DNA of 64,000 bases from Cohnella cholangitidis (GCF_014107495.1 NZ_CP041969.1:1857001-1921000); one strand, 5' to 3'; positions 1 to 9,841 are shown, counted from the stretch's first letter. The notes: generated by a model not told the origin, from the letters alone. Made by a program: numbers and translations.

Positions 1-56
1 GTTTTGAAAACATTCGAACAAGCTCCTTTTCTGTGTGTAGGATCCGAGGTAGAGTG

Positions 57-245
57 ATGAATTGGATACTTCCTTATACCGACAAATTTTGCTCCCTAAA
101 CGTTCCTCATGCCGCTGTGTTTTCGACCATTTTCGCTATAACCGCTGTCGGCGCAACGACCGGGATAAGGAGTGAGTATAGGTTGCGTACGCCGTTATCA
201 TTTCGAGGACTGCTTGCTTCCGTTCAAGGTCAGAAACCATCATAA
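57..245 (+). CDS. hypothetical small protein (doubtful)
   Basis: An open frame of 62 codons begins with ATG eleven bases after the start of a GAGG motif (46-49), a usable ribosome binding site. The product has one weakly hydrophobic stretch (about residues 15-35) and no motif that I recognise. It stands alone at the window edge, on the strand opposite the large SLH gene, and no terminator follows it. It could equally be a chance frame. No other gene is visible in 1-350. Confidence 0.2.
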   Translation: MNWILPYTDKFCSLNVPHAAVFSTIFAITAVGATTGIRSEYRLRTPLSFRGLLASVQGQKPS

Positions 246-296
246 TTCGAATGATAGGAAATTGTAGTCCTCCTAAAGTAGTACATCGTAAAGAAT

Positions 297-322
297 GAAG
301 CAGCCGATATGGCCGCTGCTTG
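297..322 (-). terminator. possible terminator of the SLH protein gene
   Basis: AGCAGC and GCTGCT arms flank a ten-base loop 30-50 bases after the stop codon of the large SLH gene. On the minus strand the hairpin is followed only by a weak T-rich stretch, so this is a tentative intrinsic terminator. Confidence 0.4.
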
Positions 323-350
323 ACGCAACTTAAAAGTCGGAGCGTATGCC

Positions 351-3300
351 TTATTCATTAATGAGATCCGACTGCTTAAGCAGTCTCTGGATCAGCGTCG
401 CCGCTTCGGCGCGGGTGACATTGGCTTTGGCTTCGAACTTGCCGCCGCTTCGTCCGCTGATCAGCCCTGCCTTGGCCGCCAACGCGATGCTGTCTTTGGC
501 CCACGTTCCCATATTGGCGCCGTCCGCAAACTTGCCGAGCACAGCATCCTTATCGGTTGCGCCCGTTGCCTTGGCGAGACCTGTCAGCTTCATCGCCTTG
601 GCGATGATAACCATTGCCTGCTCGCGCGTGATCTTGGCGTTCGGCTGGAAGGTGCCGTCCTCAAAGCCCGTGACCAGACCGTAGGCTACGGCCGTCTGAA
701 TGGCGCCCGTATACCAAGCGTCCGTTGCGACGTCGCCGAAGCTCTGCGCCCCCTCGCCCAGCCTCAGTCCCAATCCGCGCACGATTATCGCCACGAACTC
801 GGCGCGGGTGATGTCCGCGTCCGGATTGAACGTTGTCTCGTTCACGCCATGGATGACGAGGCGCGACCCCATGTCGTTCACCGCTTCCTTGGCCCAATGC
901 TTCTCCACGTCGGCAAAAGCGAGCGGATGCCAAACGACCGTGTACGTGCTGTTAGTCACGCTATTGATTTTCGCATAGTATTTGCCTTCTACGAGAACGA
1001 TCTTGGTCGGTACGTGCCGCACCGTGCCGTCGGCGTCAACGACGATGCCCGTTGTAATTCGGTTCGGGTCGATGCCGTCCGGCAAAGCCACCATGCGTTC
1101 GACATAGACGTTGAATGTCGTGACTTCGACCGTTTTCCCGTCGTAGGTTCCCGTGATCTTGAAGTCGAGCGCGGGCACGACAACGGAGAACTCGCCCTTC
1201 GCCGCCGCGTTCTCAACTACTCTTTCCATTGCGTCCGGCGTCTGCGCAACCGTGATTTTCAACTGAATATCCGCCAGCTTCACGTTGCCGCCGAGCTTGC
1301 GGGCTATTTCGTCAATATTGATTTCCTGGGCCGGCAATGTGTAGGTTCCCTTGTTCGTCTGCAGAACGAGCGTCGACGAGAGGTCCTCCATATTCTTAAC
1401 CATCTGGCCGTTCAGTTCGCCGACAATGACGTCCGACGCAGACTTGACCGGAATGGCGACGACTGCATTCGCGCCCTCCGCATTCAGCTTCGCCTGCAGT
1501 TTGGCCGGATCAACGGCGATCGTCGTCGTCTTGACGCCGCCCGATTCCGTCGTTGTTGCTTTGCCCGCACTTTCAACCTTCCCGTTAACCAGCACGTCGA
1601 CCGACTCTTCGTTCGGACTTGTCGTTCCGGTCGAAGATTCGTTCGGACCTGTCGTCCCGGCCGAAGATTCGTTCGTAGGCTGAGTAACCGTCTGTTCGGC
1701 GATAACACTCGCTGCCGTTTGACCGAACTTCACGACTTGTCCTTGCGCGTCTACCTCGGCTACGCCGATCTTGTCGCCGTTCGCAGCCGGGATCAAGCGG
1801 TTCCTTGGCACGTTCAGGTAACCGCTAAGCGTGTCGCCGACATTCGGCACGTCTACGGTGCCGCTGCCGAAGTTGAAGTAGACCAACCGGTGCGCACCGT
1901 CGGCGGTAGGCGTTACCTCAATTCGGGTTTTGCCATCGTTTGCCGCGCCGCTAGGATCTATTGCGGTTACCGTCAAACCTCCAGCCGGAACGGAAGCATT
2001 CGTCGTGAAGATCAGCGTAGTTGACGGTCCCGCCGGAACGGAGCCGCTGGCAGCCACCCGCACCTGAACCGTATGCTCGCCGCTCAGTTGCGGCATGTTG
2101 GTTCCGTCATATCGGACGTAGGCTTCGCCGTCGACCGAGAATTCCATCGTAGTGTCCAAACCGACAATCGCATTGCTCGCATCGTCGGCACTCACATTCG
2201 GCGCCTCCGGAATGGTTGCATCCGAGTCATGGAGGGTTACCCGAGCGGGGATGGAGGCAAACGCCGATTCTGTTGCATCTACCCGTACATCATAGATGCC
2301 AGGCGCTAGCCCGACAACCGACGTACCGGTTATATTCGTCCATGTTTCCGTATTCCCTATTTTATAAGACATCGCGAGATTTACGTTGAGAATAGAACCG
2401 TCATTAGCTCCGCGATAGGTGATATCCGTCACGGTTATACCAACCGGAGCTGCCGGACGGGACGGCAGGCTCAGCGTCTGCGCCGCGCTGTCGGTCGTCG
2501 TCGTGCCGTTTCCCTTCTTCACCACGTTCACGGTCGCACCAATCCAGCTGCCGTCGATCGCCACTTTGCCGCTGCCGTCCGCCGTCACCGCCGTACCGTT
2601 AATGGTGTAGGCGCCGTTCGGAACCAGTCCCGTCAGCTGCTCCGCCGCATAATCGATCCCCGCCGTCGGCGTCGGTTCCGGCGAAGCGATGAATGCCGCG
2701 ATCGTTACCGTCTGCGCTAAAGATGCGAAGGCCGAAGCCGTTGCTTTGACGCGCACGGCGTACGTATCCGGCGCCAGCGCCGTTACGCTCGTTCCTCTTA
2801 TGTTTGTCCAGTTGCCGCTTCCCTTCTTGTACTCCATCGCCGAAGATACGTTCGTCAACGTCCCGTCGCTTCCATTAGCGGACGTCTCGTCCGTCTTCCC
2901 TGCGGTCGGCGTCGCCGGGCGAGCCGGCAGGCTCAACGTCTGCGCCGCGCTGTCGGTCGTCGTCGTGCCGTTGCCCTTCTTCACTACGTTCACGGTCGCG
3001 CCAATCCAGCTGCCGTCGATCGCCACTTTGCCGCTGCCGTCCGCCGTCACCGGCGTACCGTTAATGGTGTAGGCGCCGTTCGGCACCAGTCCCGTCAGCT
3101 GTTCCGCCGCATAGTCGATTTCCGCCGCCGGCGTCGTCTCCGCCGCTGGCGCTACCGTGACCGTAATCGTCGCGGTCCCTTTTTTACCGCTATTCACCGT
3201 TGATGTAGCCGTGATCGTATAATCGCCTAGCGCGGCGTCCGCCGCCACGGTCACATTACCCGAGCTATTCACCGCCACTTTATTGGTAACATCGCTGCTG

Positions 3301-5264
3301 GTCCACGCGACCGTCGTCGCCGCCCCTCCCACCGCGTCTACCGAAGCCGTGAGCTTTTTGCTTCCGCCCTGCGCTACGCTGGAGATGCCCGGAGTGACGG
3401 TTACGCTGTTGATTGCAGGCGTTGCGAGGACGGTAACCGTCGCCGTTCCTTTTTTACTATTATTGACCGTAGATGTCGCCGTGATCGTATAATCGCCCGG
3501 CGCGGCGTCCGCCGCAACGGTGACGTTACCCGTGCCGCTTACCGCTACTTTATTGCTAGAGTCGCTGCTGGTCCATACGACCGTCGTTGCCGTTCCTTCC
3601 ACCGCGCTTACTACAGCACTGAATTGCCTGCTTCCGCCTTGCGTAATGCTAGCTCTAATCGGGCTAACCAACACGCTGTTAACGGTAGGAAGCGTGACGG
3701 TAATCGTCGCCGTTCCTATTTTGCTGTTATCGAAAGTAGATGTCGCCGTGATCGTATAATCGCCCGGCGCGGCGTCCGCCGCAACGGTGACATTACCCGT
3801 GCCGCTCACCGCCACCTTATTGGAGTCGCTGCTTGTCCACGTGACCGTCGTCTCTGCTACTCCCGACGCGTCTACCGTAGCATTAAGTTGCTTGCTTCCG
3901 CCTTGCGCTAAGGTAACGGGACTCGGAGTCACCGTTACGCTATTGACGGCCGGAGGCGGCAAGAAGGCTACCCGAACTTGTTCAATCGTACTGTTCTTCT
4001 CCTGCCACGCTACGAATGTCGCATTATTTAGCGAGGTTATGGCAGGAAAAAAGGCAGCCTTCGTCGGATCCACGATAAAACCGTTTAAGCCGGCTTCGGC
4101 GCTCTTCCAATCCGAACCGTTATACTTCTTCGCGCGAATCTTGAATATGGGATTAGCGCCGCCCGCGCCCGTATATTCCGACCACACTGCATAGACTTCA
4201 TGATTAACGACCGCTAATTTCACGTAGTAGCCTCGGATACCGGGAATTACGTTGAGTCCATACGTTCCGTTGCCGTCAATGCTTGTCCAGTCGTTGCCAT
4301 CGTATTTCTTAACCCGAATTTGGTCGTCCGTCGTCGAATCTGCCGGTTCATGCCAAGCTACGTACAAGGCGCCATCGGCCGCCGCTAACGACGGGTAGTA
4401 CGCGCTTCTCCCGGTCGCTATATTTAACCCGGTCGCGGCGCCTCCATCGATCGGCGTCCAGCTGGTGCCGTTGAACTTTTTCGCCCTGAGCTGGTAAATG
4501 CTCCCGTTCAATTCCGACCATACCGCGATTAAATCATTTCCCAATACGGCTAAAGCAGGAAAAGCCGCGCCGTTGTTCGGTTCTATATTTAATCCGTTCG
4601 CACCTCCGTCGACGCTCGCCCACTCAGCGCCTATATACCTCTTCACGCGAACTTTACCCGCTTCCGACCACGAGGCATATAGGGCATTTTTATATTCAAT
4701 CAATGTAGGAAAGTTAGCATCCTTTGTCGGATCGTCGTTAATTCCGGTCGCGCTTCCTTCGGCGCTTTCCCAGCTCGAGCCGCCATTATATTTCTTGACC
4801 CGAATTTGACCTTGGGACGATGTAACCTCTTCGACCCATGCGACATATAAAGCTCCGTTGAATACCGCCATCGTCGGTCTCGTTCCCGATTTGCCCCGGT
4901 TCACGTTGATGCCATCCTGGCCATTGCCGTCGACGCTTATCCAGCCTGTTCCGTTATATTTCTTGACCCTAATCTGATTTGCGGTTACGCCCGGAACGAC
5001 TTTTTCTTGCCACGCGACATAAACTTCGCCGTTCCATACGGCCAAGGCGGGATATTCGGCCCTATTAGCTGAATTTACGTTAAGACCGTTGGGTCCGCCG
5101 CCGTCGATGAACGACCAGCCGGACGCTGCCCAAGCCTTGCCGCCACCGCTTGAAAGAAGCGGTATCCATAGGATAACCGCGAGCAGTAGATAAGCCGTTC
5201 TTCGAATTCTATCTTTATTCTTTCTCTTTTCTTGACTCTTTTCTTGACTCTTCTTCGGGATCAA
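351..5264 (-). CDS. secreted beta-propeller / Ig-like / SLH-domain surface protein
   Basis: A 1637-residue exported protein. A basic N-terminus and hydrophobic helix (about 20-45) end in an AWA-AS type signal peptidase site. Residues about 48-430 hold seven repeats of about 55 residues with the pattern YPALAV-(N)G-YVAW-E ... IRVKKYNG-W, which suggests a seven-bladed beta-propeller. Three BIG2-like Ig repeats follow (about 430-690, TWTSSD and GDYTITATST motifs), then two almost identical modules (DYAAEQLTGLVPNGAYTING) and further Ig-like segments. Three SLH motifs close the C-terminus (about 1450-1637) and should hold the protein on the cell wall. The start is TTG, eight or nine bases after AGGAGAGGA. 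Function is unknown; binding of sugar polymers or adhesion is inference. It is a single gene, separated from the response regulator upstream by a terminator. Confidence 0.85.
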   Translation of the reverse strand: MIPKKSQEKSQEKRKNKDRIRRTAYLLLAVILWIPLLSSGGGKAWAASGWSFIDGGGPNGLNVNSANRAEYPALAVWNGEVYVAWQEKVVPGVTANQIRVKKYNGTGWISVDGNGQDGINVNRGKSGTRPTMAVFNGALYVAWVEEVTSSQGQIRVKKYNGGSSWESAEGSATGINDDPTKDANFPTLIEYKNALYASWSEAGKVRVKRYIGAEWASVDGGANGLNIEPNNGAAFPALAVLGNDLIAVWSELNGSIYQLRAKKFNGTSWTPIDGGAATGLNIATGRSAYYPSLAAADGALYVAWHEPADSTTDDQIRVKKYDGNDWTSIDGNGTYGLNVIPGIRGYYVKLAVVNHEVYAVWSEYTGAGGANPIFKIRAKKYNGSDWKSAEAGLNGFIVDPTKAAFFPAITSLNNATFVAWQEKNSTIEQVRVAFLPPPAVNSVTVTPSPVTLAQGGSKQLNATVDASGVAETTVTWTSSDSNKVAVSGTGNVTVAADAAPGDYTITATSTFDNSKIGTATITVTLPTVNSVLVSPIRASITQGGSRQFSAVVSAVEGTATTVVWTSSDSSNKVAVSGTGNVTVAADAAPGDYTITATSTVNNSKKGTATVTVLATPAINSVTVTPGISSVAQGGSKKLTASVDAVGGAATTVAWTSSDVTNKVAVNSSGNVTVAADAALGDYTITATSTVNSGKKGTATITVTVAPAAETTPAAEIDYAAEQLTGLVPNGAYTINGTPVTADGSGKVAIDGSWIGATVNVVKKGNGTTTTDSAAQTLSLPARPATPTAGKTDETSANGSDGTLTNVSSAMEYKKGSGNWTNIRGTSVTALAPDTYAVRVKATASAFASLAQTVTIAAFIASPEPTPTAGIDYAAEQLTGLVPNGAYTINGTAVTADGSGKVAIDGSWIGATVNVVKKGNGTTTTDSAAQTLSLPSRPAAPVGITVTDITYRGANDGSILNVNLAMSYKIGNTETWTNITGTSVVGLAPGIYDVRVDATESAFASIPARVTLHDSDATIPEAPNVSADDASNAIVGLDTTMEFSVDGEAYVRYDGTNMPQLSGEHTVQVRVAASGSVPAGPSTTLIFTTNASVPAGGLTVTAIDPSGAANDGKTRIEVTPTADGAHRLVYFNFGSGTVDVPNVGDTLSGYLNVPRNRLIPAANGDKIGVAEVDAQGQVVKFGQTAASVIAEQTVTQPTNESSAGTTGPNESSTGTTSPNEESVDVLVNGKVESAGKATTTESGGVKTTTIAVDPAKLQAKLNAEGANAVVAIPVKSASDVIVGELNGQMVKNMEDLSSTLVLQTNKGTYTLPAQEINIDEIARKLGGNVKLADIQLKITVAQTPDAMERVVENAAAKGEFSVVVPALDFKITGTYDGKTVEVTTFNVYVERMVALPDGIDPNRITTGIVVDADGTVRHVPTKIVLVEGKYYAKINSVTNSTYTVVWHPLAFADVEKHWAKEAVNDMGSRLVIHGVNETTFNPDADITRAEFVAIIVRGLGLRLGEGAQSFGDVATDAWYTGAIQTAVAYGLVTGFEDGTFQPNAKITREQAMVIIAKAMKLTGLAKATGATDKDAVLGKFADGANMGTWAKDSIALAAKAGLISGRSGGKFEAKANVTRAEAATLIQRLLKQSDLINE
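2461..3127 (-). repeat. intragenic direct repeat, two ~205-bp copies 462 bp apart
   Basis: Positions about 2461-2665 and 2923-3127 are nearly identical at the DNA level, offset by 462 bp (154 codons). They encode the two DYAAEQLTG...AAQTLSLP modules of the SLH protein. The high DNA identity, compared with the more diverged propeller and Ig repeats, points to recent duplication or gene conversion. Confidence 0.8.
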
Positions 5265-5386
5265 AACGCATCTTCCTCTCCTGATGGTCGTTCTTCCTCA
5301 AGTCCCGCGAGATCGTCCACGTGACCGTCATCGCTGTGAAGCTCACACGGTGACATTATAAGGGAAACGATGTTGCAAAATTGTTG

Positions 5387-5424
5387 CAAAACAAAAAGGA
5401 ACCCGTTAGGATAACGAGCTCCTT
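5387..5424 (-). terminator. intrinsic terminator after the BTAD response regulator
   Basis: A 13-bp stem (5396-5408 with 5412-5424, two G-T pairs) with a three-base loop lies 15 bases beyond the regulator stop. On the minus strand it is followed by TTTTTGTTTT. It ends the kinase/regulator operon before the SLH gene. Confidence 0.85.
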
Positions 5425-5438
5425 CGTGCGATATCGGG

Positions 5439-6572
5439 TTAATCCGTTAAGTTGCGAAGCAACGCGGTAAGCGTGTCGCCCGGTACGGCTCCCAGTTCGG
5501 TATGGATCAACTCGGCGTATGCTTCATAGTAGGCGGCCGCGCGTTGGGAACCGCCGAAGCGATGGTGCTGCTTCAGAGCCGCTTCCCGCAACGATTCGTC
5601 GTAAGGGTCGTGTTCGACCAGCAGATCGGCCAACCGCAGCGCCTTGAGCGGCTCCGCCTCGGTTTTCTCGTAGTACAAGAGCAGCTTTTGCCCCAAGTGC
5701 AGGAAATATTGGCGATACCGCTTGCGGTAAGGCTCGCACCAGGCGCCGTCGAATTCTTGCAGGAACGGTCGGCTGCAGCGGAGAACGAGCTGCTCGACAT
5801 ACGCCAGATTGCCCGCGTTCGGCTCGGCGGCCCCTAGCACGAAAAGCTCCAATTCCGCCGCGTCCACGGAGAGCGCTTCATCGGACAAAGCCAGCCTGTA
5901 GCCGTTCTTGACGGAAGCCAGCGCCATTCCCGAGCGGCAGTCCCGTAACGTCTTGTTGATTCGGCTGACCGTGCTTCGAAGGTTGATGCCCGCCTTCTCC
6001 TCGTTCTGGGTCGGCCAGAGCACCTCGAACAGCTCCCACTTGCTGACCTCTTTTTCCCAAGACTGCAACAGCATATACGCGAGTAACTCCGCGCACTTGG
6101 CCGTTACCCACCGAACCGGTTCAAGGGCATCATCCATATGCAGCGTGAACTTGCCGAACAACGCGGCGACGGCCGTCCGTTGTCCACCGCTGCCGACGGC
6201 GCCTCCGCGATGCTGCCGTCTTCTGCCGACGCGTTCCAGCGAACGCTCCAAATCCTCCTCCATCACCGGCTTTAGCAAATAATCGAGCGCATTCACCCGA
6301 AATGCGTCGATCGCGTATTGATTATGAGCGGTAATGAACACGACCTCCATGTCGAGCTTGTCCGCGTACACCCGCTCCGCGATTTCCAATCCACTCAGCT
6401 CCGGCATTTCAATATCCAGAAACAGGACATCGGGCTGCAGCTCTGCCGCCATTCCGAGCGCTTCGTGCGGATTCACGCAGCGCCCCAATACCTTCACGCC
6501 GGCATGGACCAGCATTCTGTCGATTTGCTCGGCAACGAGCAGTTCGTCGTCTACGACAATCGCTCTCATCAT
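5439..6572 (-). CDS. response regulator with receiver, winged-helix and BTAD domains
   Basis: 377 residues. The receiver domain (about 1-120) has acidic pocket D8-D9, phosphoacceptor D53 (FLDIEMPELSG) and a late lysine (LLKPV). Residues about 145-245 resemble an OmpR/SARP-type winged helix, and 260-377 a BTAD (bacterial transcriptional activator) helical domain ending YAELIHTELGAVPG. This matches the SAPR/SARP-like two-component regulators of bacilli. The gene overlaps the kinase gene by 4 bp (ATGA), so the two are translationally coupled and the kinase is the probable partner. Target genes cannot be read from the sequence; the SLH gene just downstream is one candidate. Confidence 0.88.
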   Translation of the reverse strand: MMRAIVVDDELLVAEQIDRMLVHAGVKVLGRCVNPHEALGMAAELQPDVLFLDIEMPELSGLEIAERVYADKLDMEVVFITAHNQYAIDAFRVNALDYLLKPVMEEDLERSLERVGRRRQHRGGAVGSGGQRTAVAALFGKFTLHMDDALEPVRWVTAKCAELLAYMLLQSWEKEVSKWELFEVLWPTQNEEKAGINLRSTVSRINKTLRDCRSGMALASVKNGYRLALSDEALSVDAAELELFVLGAAEPNAGNLAYVEQLVLRCSRPFLQEFDGAWCEPYRKRYRQYFLHLGQKLLLYYEKTEAEPLKALRLADLLVEHDPYDESLREAALKQHHRFGGSQRAAAYYEAYAELIHTELGAVPGDTLTALLRNLTD

Positions 6573-9500
6573 CCTGCGTCGTCCCCCTCTCCGTCTGCTC
6601 CGGCCGTTCCCGCGCGGGAAGGAATCAAGATGGCGACGGTCGTGCCCTTGTCCGGAACGCTCTCGATCCGCAAGCCCTGCCCGTATTCGTTCAACAGCCG
6701 CTTATGCACGTTAATCAGACCGATGCTTCCTTCCAGCCGCTCCGGCTTCACGATTCGATCCAGCTGCTCTTCGCTCATGCCGACCCCATCGTCTTGAACG
6801 GCCATATGCAGCCCCTGCGGCTCCAGCTTCGCCCGAATGACCACCGTGCCTCCCGACAACCGCTTCATGATGCCGTGGCGAATCGCGTTTTCGACCAATG
6901 GCTGCAGGATCAACGCCGGAATCAACGTCTCCGTCCGGACATCCACCTCCCATTCCACATTCAGCCTCGCGCCGAAACGGGCCATCTCCAGCTCGACGTA
7001 GGATTTGGTAAGCGACAGCTCCCGCTTCAAGCTGATCTTGGCATGCCGGGGGTCCAGATCGAAGCTGAGCCGCAAATAGTTGCTGAATTCGCCCAGCAGC
7101 TTGCCTGCCCGAGCGCCGTCGCTATAGCATAACGAGATAATGCCGCTCAAGGCATTGTATATAAAATGCGGCTTGATCTGCGATTGCAGGAACAGCGACT
7201 CCATGCGAATGGCCTGCTCGACGGCTTCCTTCATTTGCAGCATCGTCTGCACCCGGGCCAGCAGTTCTTTGCCGCTGAACGGCTTCACCAGAAAATCGTT
7301 GGCCCCCGCCTCGAGGCCCATCGCGATATCGGCCGGCGAGCTGCGCACCGTCAGCAGTAGAACGGGCAGCTTGTAGAGCGGGTTCTCCTCCCGGATTCGC
7401 CTACATACTTCATACCCGGAAAGCTCGGGCATCATGACATCGAGCAGAACAAGCGACAGATCGTCGCGATGCCGCTGAATCAGCTTGAGCGCGTCCGCTC
7501 CGTTGTACGCCGCGAGAACGCGATAGCGACTCGATGCGAATAACTCCTGCAGCACCTTGATATTGGAGGCATCGTCATCCACCAGCAAAATCTTGACCTT
7601 GCCGGGTCTTTCCATCGCTTGCGGCGACGTCTCTTCCGCCCTCGGCGAGCTTGCCTTGAAAAGTATCGGCGACTCCACGGCGACAGAGGCTTCCGCCCAG
7701 GCGGTCTCCGATTCCCTTTGCGTTGCCGACGCCTCCGGCAGCCGTAGCTCGAACACGGAACCTCTTGCCGGCTCCGACCACGCCAACTCCAGATCGCCGC
7801 CCATTTGCACCGCGAGCGCCTTCGATATTTTCAGACCTAGACCGGAAGATTGAAACATCGAAACCGTCGGCTCTCCGCCGCCTTCGAACAGATCGGCTTT
7901 GAATAGCCCCCGCTGCCGCTCCTCGCTCATCCCGGTGCCGGTGTCCGCGAACGTCAAGCCCAGCCAGCCTTCTCGCGACTCCGCGGCCACCACTACGCTT
8001 CCCCGTTCCGTAAATTTGAGGGCGTTGCCGACCAGGTTCACGAGAATTTGCTTCAGGCGGTTTTCGTCGGTGAACAAATAATAGGTTCCCGGCGGAACCT
8101 GGTTGACCAGCCGTACTTGATCGTTCCTGCGCATGAATGTCAACGCTTCGAGCGTCGCCTGCACCGTGCCGCTGACATCGAAGTACCGATTGTGGAACGT
8201 CAGGCTGCCGCTCCGCAAGCTTTGAAAATCGATAATATCATTCACCAGCGTTGACAGCCGGTTCGCTTGGGCAATGATGAAGTTCAGATTGTCGCGATGC
8301 CGGTGCGCCATCTCTTGGCCGCCCTGGTCGATGACCACCTGCGCCAGATTGATAATGCCGTGCAGCGGCGTCTTGAACTCGTGGGACGTATGGATGAGAA
8401 ACTCGTCTTTTTGCCGATCGTACGCGATGAGTTGCTCGGCCAATCGTTCGTTCCGCACGAACGCGTCGCGCATCCGGTCCGACATGAGGAACGATTGCGA
8501 TAGAACGAGAAGCAGCGGCGTGACGATCATATAATACGGGTTGTCCAACGCTAGCTGATAGCGCGTCTGGGCATACGCCCAGCTAATGATAAGGAAAAAT
8601 AGACCGAGCAAAATATAGTAAACCTGCACCCCGCCGCTCCGATAACGAAAAATCCAACGAATCATGAACGCGAAGGCGACCGCTTGCAGGACGATCCCGA
8701 GCCAAAGAATATCGACCAAGTAGTCGTTCGGCAAGCCGACCAATAAGATTAAATAGACGTAAGAGACCCGTCTCAGCCACTTATATTCCATGCTCCCCTT
8801 AAGGTCCAGGTACAGATAGACATAGAGAGTGAACGAGAAGACGGATACGTAAGGCAGGATGAAGAGCATTTTCTGCAGCAACAGGAAGGGGATCCCCGGG
8901 AACAGGGTCGCCATGACAATCTCGTTGTCGATGCTGAAGAATAACCCTAATGACAAGCAGAACAAACTGAAAAAGAAGAGATACGGCTCTTTCTTCCATT
9001 GTTTGAACGTACCTGCGAAATACATCCCGAATACCAGCAGCGCGGTGATGACGATCATATCCGCCAGACGGCCATTATCGCGCCTGGCCATTACATCGTC
9101 GGTTAATCCGAATTCCGGCGCTTGCACCAATCCGCCTTCCAGATAGCGGTAGCTAGCTATCTGAATGATAACGTCAATGGTGTCGGTATCCGCTTTAATC
9201 GTACCGAAAAACGGAAGATTGCTAGGTACGAATCGATCCGCCGACAATTCCGGTTTTCCGGTAGCGCCTAGATCCGATCCGTCCATATAGATGTGGCTGG
9301 ACATGCGAATCTTCTTGCCTCTCAGGCTATAAAAATCAGGATCGCGAACCTCGATTCGCAGACGGTACGTACCCGCGCCATAACCGCTGCCGGAGGAAAC
9401 GACACCCTTCCACCCTCCGGGAACGCGAACGATTCGGCGCTCCGCCTCAAGTGTCTTGACGCTTGTGCGGAAATCTTGCGGAGTCAGCAGCTTGTTCTCG

Positions 9501-9688
9501 TAGAACTCCCACTCTCCCCGCAACGGCACGATCCCTTGCTTTGCAAAATCCCATTGTCTGGCGTCCAGCACCCCTTCCCGCGCTTCCGGGTACTGAAACG
9601 TGGGGTTCAACCATTCATAAATAAACAGCGACATCACGACGGCGAAAACAGCCATCATGCCGATCAGTACCGACAGTTGTTTTCTCAT
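6569..9688 (-). CDS. 7TM hybrid sensor kinase with two transmitter modules
   Basis: About 1039 residues from the ATG at 9688 (MRKQLSVL). An upstream GTG at 9736 would lie inside the probable -10 box, so the shorter start is preferred. Order: N-terminal membrane helix; extracellular jelly-roll-like 7TMR-DISM segment; about seven membrane helices (210-410); HisKA with H about 434 (HTSHEFKTPLHG); HATPase; receiver with D about 749 (LLDVMMPELSG); a second, LytS-type phosphotransfer helix with H about 841 (QIKPHFIYN); and a second HATPase (N-box LVENAIRHG, G-box DDGVGMS). It therefore combines a hybrid kinase with a LytS-type kinase in one chain. It is co-transcribed with the BTAD regulator. The input signal is unknown; DISM domains of other proteins often bind carbohydrates. 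Confidence 0.88.
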   Translation of the reverse strand: MRKQLSVLIGMMAVFAVVMSLFIYEWLNPTFQYPEAREGVLDARQWDFAKQGIVPLRGEWEFYENKLLTPQDFRTSVKTLEAERRIVRVPGGWKGVVSSGSGYGAGTYRLRIEVRDPDFYSLRGKKIRMSSHIYMDGSDLGATGKPELSADRFVPSNLPFFGTIKADTDTIDVIIQIASYRYLEGGLVQAPEFGLTDDVMARRDNGRLADMIVITALLVFGMYFAGTFKQWKKEPYLFFFSLFCLSLGLFFSIDNEIVMATLFPGIPFLLLQKMLFILPYVSVFSFTLYVYLYLDLKGSMEYKWLRRVSYVYLILLVGLPNDYLVDILWLGIVLQAVAFAFMIRWIFRYRSGGVQVYYILLGLFFLIISWAYAQTRYQLALDNPYYMIVTPLLLVLSQSFLMSDRMRDAFVRNERLAEQLIAYDRQKDEFLIHTSHEFKTPLHGIINLAQVVIDQGGQEMAHRHRDNLNFIIAQANRLSTLVNDIIDFQSLRSGSLTFHNRYFDVSGTVQATLEALTFMRRNDQVRLVNQVPPGTYYLFTDENRLKQILVNLVGNALKFTERGSVVVAAESREGWLGLTFADTGTGMSEERQRGLFKADLFEGGGEPTVSMFQSSGLGLKISKALAVQMGGDLELAWSEPARGSVFELRLPEASATQRESETAWAEASVAVESPILFKASSPRAEETSPQAMERPGKVKILLVDDDASNIKVLQELFASSRYRVLAAYNGADALKLIQRHRDDLSLVLLDVMMPELSGYEVCRRIREENPLYKLPVLLLTVRSSPADIAMGLEAGANDFLVKPFSGKELLARVQTMLQMKEAVEQAIRMESLFLQSQIKPHFIYNALSGIISLCYSDGARAGKLLGEFSNYLRLSFDLDPRHAKISLKRELSLTKSYVELEMARFGARLNVEWEVDVRTETLIPALILQPLVENAIRHGIMKRLSGGTVVIRAKLEPQGLHMAVQDDGVGMSEEQLDRIVKPERLEGSIGLINVHKRLLNEYGQGLRIESVPDKGTTVAILIPSRAGTAGADGEGDDAG

Positions 9689-9727
9689 GGAGTCCGTTTC
9701 CCTTTTTCCCCAAATCATCATAAGGAT

Positions 9728-9733
9728 ATTATA
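9728..9733 (-). promoter_or_regulatory. -10 box of the hybrid kinase operon
   Basis: A perfect minus-strand TATAAT lies 40 bases before the preferred ATG of the kinase gene. No good -35 box is seen 17 bases upstream, so activator help or a weak promoter is likely. Confidence 0.4.
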
Positions 9734-9803
9734 CACTTGAGAATGCTTAGAGTTGGTTGTTATGCGCAGAAAAAATGAAGCGGAGGCATAGAGTTTTTTG
9801 ATA

Positions 9804-9821
9804 TTGTGATTTAATTCACAT
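9804..9821 (+). promoter_or_regulatory. FNR/CRP- or Rex-like operator dyad upstream of doxX
   Basis: TGTGA (9805-9809) and TCACA (9816-9820) form a perfect dyad with a six-base spacer. This fits the Bacillus Fnr/CRP-family consensus TGTGA-N6-TCACA and nearly fits the Rex consensus. A TATAAT at 9842-9847 predicts +1 near 9854, which puts the dyad centre at -41.5, the class II activator position. The promoter has no good -35, as expected if it depends on an activator. Confidence 0.55.
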
Positions 9822-9841
9822 TATTGCATGGGAATTAGATT

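Noticed and set aside
849..2024. A 391-residue open frame on the plus strand
   Set aside because: It is antisense to the SLH protein gene, is made open by that gene's codon bias, and has an Arg/Asp/Val-rich composition typical of a shadow frame.
8267..8534. Short overlapping plus-strand frames within the hybrid kinase
   Set aside because: They are antisense to a well-supported conserved gene and have no start signals.
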